A DNA stretch of 64,000 bases from Ooceraea biroi (Eukaryota; Arthropoda; Insecta; Hymenoptera; Formicidae): NCBI RefSeq assembly GCF_003672135.1, contig NC_039510.1, positions 1,116,001 through 1,180,000 on the forward strand, given 5' to 3'. Under the pieces are notes generated by a model. It did no database searches. It saw nothing but the letters and a program-made list of their open reading frames with translations, and was not told the origin of the DNA. Within the stretch, counting starts at the first letter, position 1. Every line of letters begins with the position of its first letter. The position numbers were made by a program, and so were the translations under genes. This document shows, piece after piece, positions 58,601-64,000 of the stretch.

Positions 58601-61600
58601 GCAATGAGGGATAATCATACAATACAGCATGAAGGATATAACGTACATTGTCCTCCTGTGTGAGAGGAAAGGATCATCCAATCAGTCCGCTTTTAACAAT
58701 TTCGTTCATTCATTCGTAAGGAGGATTTTGCTAGTGTTAATAGTGCTCGCCGAGTTACAGGCGCTACGGTGATATTTATTTTATTGCCACGTGAGAAATG
58801 ATATTTCAATATTATTACTCCGCCAAGGGGATGTTCGGAGAACGTCAGTCGGCGCGTATATCTTTAACGATGCTTATTTCCTCTTAATGATTGTATCATT
58901 ACGCTTGCATGAACAACTACTACGTTCAGTGAAACGTCGCAGGTTTAATGCCGTTCGACGTAATTAGATTTCACGGTGTTCCACTTCAACGGCGCATTCG
59001 GAAGCTTAATGTCAACTGACTCGGAGGACAAATCCATTGACGACATTGATGCATCGCGATGCAAGTGAATCGTTGATAGCGAAATGATGTTCTGTTTAAC
59101 GATCACCTTGTTCCACGCGACGTAAGGATTCTCGAGTCAATGGATACGTTGAGGATAAATTAACGAGATCGAATCCTTATCGAATATCTCGCGCGCGCCT
59201 AATTTCATAAGCATGAAATCTTCGATGAAAAATGCATGATCGCAAGATGCGCCGTGATATATCTCGCGCATGTCGCCTCTTAAAATCTGTTATAATTGCA
59301 GCGAACATACAGGCGGGTCATCAACAGCGACAAGGTCGGCCGAGTAATTGTTTATATTTGCATGTAATTATTATTGTATGGCCAGAGAGCTATGGTAATA
59401 CGGGGCGACACTTGTTAGAGCTCTCGTCGCTCATTAGCATCGGCGTCGACGAAAAAGGACGTCGTGGTACATCAGACCCGCAAACCGCGGATGTATCCTC
59501 GGTAATGCGGGATGAAAGGCACGGCATGCTCGTTAGTTACCAAATCTGCATTCGCGAGGATCGCCGCGAGCGTACGGAACAAATCCACGAAACGATGTGA
59601 TGTAAATGATTGCGTTTTTGCTCATCGCGCGGTAGCCCCGAATTAGAATGGAGATTTCCCGAAGGATAGACGATCTCTCTCGTGCGTGTGTTTGTGTCTC
59701 ATGTGTTTGTGTTTTATCGTTACACGCAGCGTGAAAATAAATCGTTTCTTTGCTGTTGAATTTGGAATTACGACGACTGAAAAGTTCGATGCACGCACCG
59801 ACCGTACGCAGAAGTGTACGCGAAGTTTGAGGGAAGTAATAACCCTTCGTACGTCGCAATCTGTGGTATTGCGGACGGTATGTAATAACCGATACGTTAT
59901 CGTGCACCCTATCGTGAATAACCGTAATCGAAACGCGTACATTTCGTCAGTTGTAAGGCGATTACATAAGTGACGGTATGAATGCTCTCATGGACGTTAC
60001 TGAGCTTTGAGAGAGAACAAAGAGCACATAAAGATAAAGACCGTTTCGAATTGCAAATCGTTTCGCGAAGCAAGAGCGAAGTCTCGGCGTCCGCTTGGAT
60101 TTCCCCGGCACGACAATGTTCATTCAGCTTCTCTCAAATACCTGACTAAATTTACACGTTAGCTTTCGGCATTACCGTTGAATTCGGTGATCATATTCCG
60201 CGCTTTCGTATGCAGAAAGGCAGAATCCAGGGTATAGCTTGCCTCGCGAAAGTTGACATTCGTTTCGCGAAACAAGTGAAAAACTATATTGAATCATCAT
60301 GAAAAAAATATATTGACTCATTACTGACTGTATTTCCTTAAAGTATATGCGAGTTATTGAACGATGAATTTATCGATGAAGATTTCGATGTTTCGATACA
60401 CGAACAGTAGATCCTTGCAGAAAGCGCTTTCACAATGTACTCGATTCTGCTCTCCTGATTTGGCTCTGCCTTATATAAATTCAAATTTTTGATCTTATTA
60501 CGCTATCGATCATTATAAGGCTTATTATAGAACTTTAATCGAACTTTAATTCAGTCTTGGATGCCTCGAACGCTGCACAAGCAGCGTCGCCGTGATTCCA
60601 AATAGGTGAACTTTTCGCGAAGCACCAGTGAGCATTAATCGAACTCCGTTGTGGATACATCTCTTAAAGGATTTCGTGCGTTTAAATAAACGGCTCATAA
60701 TAGACTATCAAAAAATCTCATTTGAGAAATTCCATAGTTGTGTAAATATATTCTCAATTATTTCAATTTTCTACAAATCGTAATTGTGTGATACATAATC
60801 ATGCAAATATCGAGAATCATAATTCCCCATAAGCGCAAACTCGCTTTAATGGGAAATTGGAAATGCATTTTTCTCAAGGAAAATGCACCGACAAAGTTGT
60901 ACCATTCTCGTCTTTGCTCCTGCTTAGGGCAGGAAATATTAGATGTCCTCAACGTGACAGCGGTATTAATTTACGCCACGTTGGGAAAAGGGTCGTAATT
61001 AGGCGCGTTAATTTCGAGCTAACGCTCGCTTCACAGTGGCAAGTATCACTGAAATACCGCAAACCGCAATTTCTCGCTGCACAAGGATACACACACGAAT
61101 GCAGCCCTTGCGCTACCGATCCGTGTGCTAAATATTGAGAATCCACTGTGTACGGTATAATCAAATACCGGGAGCTTTGTATTATCGACTGCGATGGGAC
61201 TCGGGGAAAACCTTTGTGATCATAATAGCGAGCTTTGAGATACAAACAGATACACGCCTACGTTTCTCCCGCACGCGCACGGATTTTAATGAATCGATAA
61301 TAATGAATAATGAATTGACGCTTGCATTCCCCCTGCGGGGATACACTATCTCTTTGAGTAGCAGTGCATGTTGTGAATAGATTTGGTGACTCGATAAATT
61401 AACAGGAAGCGACGAAACGTTCAAGATTGCGAACAAGCTTTCGGGGAATCTCTGAATAAAATATATAACATATTTCTCTTCTCTAAAAACTTTATCCGCA
61501 CTTTTTATATTTTTATATTACTTTATTAAATTTATTAGTGATATTTGTAAAAGAAAACAGTATTAATAATTATATTGATCTTTGAAAGAGATATCTTGTA

Positions 61601-61698
61601 CCAAACAAAATTCGCGTAGAATATTAACGTTCATTAAGTATTTACAGAATTTTAAAAAAAAGAAGAAATATTTGACAACTTTGAGAAGATAGATAAAC
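55618..61698. other. No supported gene
   Basis: A GC-balanced block at 57680-58300 has overlapping frames on both strands (168 codons plus at 57690, 97 codons minus at 58245) without motif or splice sites. On the minus strand a 46-nt segment (56170-56125) is bracketed by a TTTGCAG acceptor and a strong ATGC|GTAAGTAAAAG donor, but no partner exon is clear. Frames at 59232-59973 and 60758-61436 are unsupported. AT-rich from 60280 to 60800 and 61440 to 61700. Confidence 0.4.
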
Positions 61699-61743
61699 TT
61701 TGAGAGACTTTAGCAACAATTAATTTTGCTAAAGTCTCTCAAA
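61699..61743. repeat. Perfect 18-bp hairpin
   Basis: TTTGAGAGACTTTAGCAA (61699-61716) and its exact reverse complement (61726-61743) flank a 9-base AT-rich loop. The sequence AACTTTGAGA also occurs once more just upstream. No gene context explains it. Confidence 0.85.
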
Positions 61744-62111
61744 TTTTAATCATCCAAGATTGGAAATTGAAAAGTACCCCAAAAAAATCGATCGCGATGT
61801 CCAAAAAGCTTCATCACCTGGTGTTAAAAAGGAATACGGACTGTCTTCAATGAATCTTACCTTCACAAGGACTCCGTACAGTGCTGCCAATGTGAAGAGT
61901 GGAAATGTAGCTACCTACCGTATCGTCGAAGCTGGAGGCAACTTACCTTTTGCACAGATATAAGGCGAGGGTCTGCCGTAGCTTTGACACATCCCCTAAC
62001 TAGTGCGTAACATTATTTTCTTAGGAAAATTAGATTACACTTGTACAAAGCGATCGGCAGAGGGAGGGACAATTGGTAACGTAACGTAAGGGTAAGTGGT
62101 CCAGCTACCGA

Positions 62112-62309
62112 TTGGAGGACTCGGTGGAGAACGATTGGAAACAGAGGAGACTAGTCTGCTTTACCAACGCGAACCTGAAGGGTTGCTCGTGGGTAAATAT
62201 CGAAGTACCGCACGGGCGACAGAGGGTGCAAGCCTGCGCGTTATCCTGCGAGTGCAACTCGCAAGGGTTGAATTTCCCGAATCCGGCGAACGTTAGCACG
62301 TGCATCTAG
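62112..62309 (+). CDS. Possible cysteine-rich coding exon
   Basis: The plus-strand frame (open from about 62082) encodes MEDSVENDWKQRRLVCFTNA if read from a TTG, then a cysteine-rich part with C-x8-C-x16-C-x3-C-x1-C-x15-C spacing (ACALSCECNSQG in the middle), ending STCI and a TAG. Six cysteines in about 50 residues would suit a secreted disulfide-rich domain, but there is no signal peptide and I do not recognise the spacing. Possible acceptors (GTGGTCCAG at 62102) lack a pyrimidine tract. All frames, including a minus-strand one with its own ATG (62305), are open here, so the call is weak. Confidence 0.15.
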   Translation: MEDSVENDWKQRRLVCFTNANLKGCSWVNIEVPHGRQRVQACALSCECNSQGLNFPNPANVSTCI

Positions 62310-62664
62310 CGGTCTATCGAAGTGGCGTGACTGATGTTGTCCGATACGACGACGCGCATATATACGCGGATAACTTCCCAGATACTAACGGATATACATA
62401 GCGATTACGTCGTTGCCTAAGCCAAATTTGCGCAGTTGCCTGATTATGCTTGCGAGTACACAGGCAGCATGAACTTCGTACTCTAATGATACCAATTTCT
62501 GTGCTTCTGTACTCCCTTCATGTAGCGATCAATGTGTATAATCGCGAGAAAACGAGGGATTTGGATTAGATGAATGTCCGTGAAACTCAAAAAATCAAAT
62601 TAATTTTTTATGAGGGATTGGGGAAAAGATATAATTTGAGTATGCTTATCGTCATCATTTTTCC

Positions 62665-62877
62665 ATTGGATTGACCAGAAAATCCATGTCGACTTCTCTT
62701 AGCGAAATTTAACCGCAAAACTCTGCATTAAGAATTAATACAAAGTTCTGCATCTAAACCCTGCCCAAAAAAATCCACACGAACCCTCCCGGTACTCAAA
62801 AGTTTGTATTAATTCTTAATGCAGAGTTTCGTGTTTGAGTTTTGCTAAGAGGATCGACGTGGATTTTCTGGTCCAAT
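62665..62877. mobile_element. Foldback element with arms of about 80 bp
   Basis: The left arm (62665-62746) contains GACCAGAAAATCCATGTCGA and CTCTGCATTAAGAATTAATA. The right arm (62802-62877) is its reverse complement with a few mismatches and small gaps, ending ATTTTCTGGTCCAAT. The AGAATTAATACAAA part is identical. The loop of about 55 bp is unique. No target duplication could be assigned with confidence and there is no coding capacity. It is probably a small MITE. Confidence 0.75.
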
Positions 62878-64000
62878 AAATTTCATGCTTTAATGAAACC
62901 TCAAAAGAGTATTAATGGAAGCAAAAACTCCAATATATAAAAAAATATCTTTACATTTATATCTAATTTTGAAAACATTTTTATGTCACAGATGCCTTCG
63001 AAAAATCGCTTTCTTTTCTTCCTCTGTATTTTGTTTTCCAAAATTCAACTGTAAATCTCGGGAACTTTTATTTAGTTTACAACAATTAATCGGAGAAAGA
63101 TTCTCAGTGGAGATCGTAAGCACTTTTACTAGCTACTTTTACTTCGATATCTCTGATAATCCTAATTGCACATCTGCGATTTAACAATCGTCAATAATGC
63201 GTGCGGGCGGCCACCTATAAAGTCGAGGAGCATTACGAAGTTGTTACGTCAAGTGCAAGGATCACGGTCACGGGAATTATTGTCTCCATCAAGAACGGCG
63301 TGACTTCTTTAGCCAACAATAGCTGTCTCGGGCAGAAACCAAGAGAGGCCGCGCGCGATGACTTTGGTAATAATGTCGGGACGCATTATGCTGGAAAGAT
63401 GAACGAGAGAAGAGACGAGATCTTCGCATTTCTTTTGCTCTTACGTACAGCTCATTACCATAGAGATCCGACACAAAAGCTTATCGTGCATTAAGCAAGA
63501 CAGTACTTTTGCCGTGCGGCACTTTTGCATCGCCATCGTCATCCGGATTCATCTGAACGACGGGACAGAAGTGAATCTCTACAAGTGCCTCCATTAAATT
63601 GTTGCAAAGTCAAGTAAATGCTTTGACAAGAGCGCGAAGAACAGAAATATATCGCATTATGAAGTTAGAAGTTAGTTAGGAGCCGTAATCTCGACCTTAC
63701 AGCTTCCTCTATTTTCCGAATCCTGAATTATCGAACAAATGTATTAATGAGAAATTTTAGTCGATTTTGTGAAACGAATATTTATATCAAATTTATATTA
63801 ACTATTATATATATAATATAATATTAAATAAAAATTTATGAGACAGGTAACTTTTTAAGCAATTAAACTTAACATTAAGTTAAACAATTTGAATTAATTC
63901 AGATAAATCTGCGCATGGAAAAAATAAATATCTCGCGAATAATTCGCGATATGCAATTGAAGAGGCAATGGCGAGCGACATGCTCGACGAACAAATCAAT
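62878..64000. other. No supported gene
   Basis: AT-rich DNA with frames at 62915-63184 and 63201-63494 that show no motif or splice support. A very AT-rich tract lies at 63770-63900. Confidence 0.5.

Noticed and set aside
1..64000. CRISPR arrays, rRNA, bacterial operons, phage or plasmid features, and autonomous transposase or reverse transcriptase genes
   Set aside because: None seen: no spaced direct repeats, no rRNA-like blocks, no recognisable catalytic motifs, and the sequence is eukaryotic in character.

Overview
The window reads as nuclear DNA of an insect. A hymenopteran, perhaps an ant, is my best guess. It is CpG-rich throughout, with AT-rich TTAATT patches between GC-richer blocks, metazoan splice sites (GTAAGT/GTGAGT donors, pyrimidine-CAG acceptors), AATAAA signals and short non-autonomous DNA transposons. 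I see no bacterial operons, no ribosome-binding sites and no long uninterrupted genes. The species call is inference from composition and repeats only.

I found no protein domain I can name with confidence on either strand. Most open frames of 60 to 130 codons are what this stop-poor, GC-balanced DNA would give by chance. I therefore list only those with added support: a signal-peptide-like or membrane start, phase-matched splice sites, a poly(A) signal, or unusual length. All CDS entries are hypothetical.

Layout. 1-1114: a near-perfect 1.1-kb palindrome whose arms are built from a satellite of about 145 bp. 1115-10300: mostly featureless, with one small ORF (4381) and one possible terminal exon (7878). 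10300-14000: the most gene-like stretch. It holds a minus-strand two-exon model for a small secreted protein (11540 to 10639, AATAAA at 10301) and a weaker plus-strand two-exon model for a short secreted peptide (12447, 13796). The intron of the second model contains an inverted pair of related sequences. 16500-20450: a possible minus-strand exon, a small membrane-protein ORF with a downstream AATAAA, and a CpG-dense GC-rich block resembling a promoter region. 20449-20932: a piggyBac-type MITE with TTAA target duplications. 24893-46744: weak exon candidates, a second MITE-like element (38089), a perfect hairpin and microsatellites. 53200-55620: the longest ORF and a phase-compatible two-exon model on the minus strand. 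61699-62877: a hairpin, a cysteine-rich ORF and a foldback element.

The candidate genes show no shared pathway. The best-supported content is the repeats: the palindromic satellite, the TTAA-flanked MITE and three other inverted-repeat elements. The window may lie largely within long introns or intergenic DNA.
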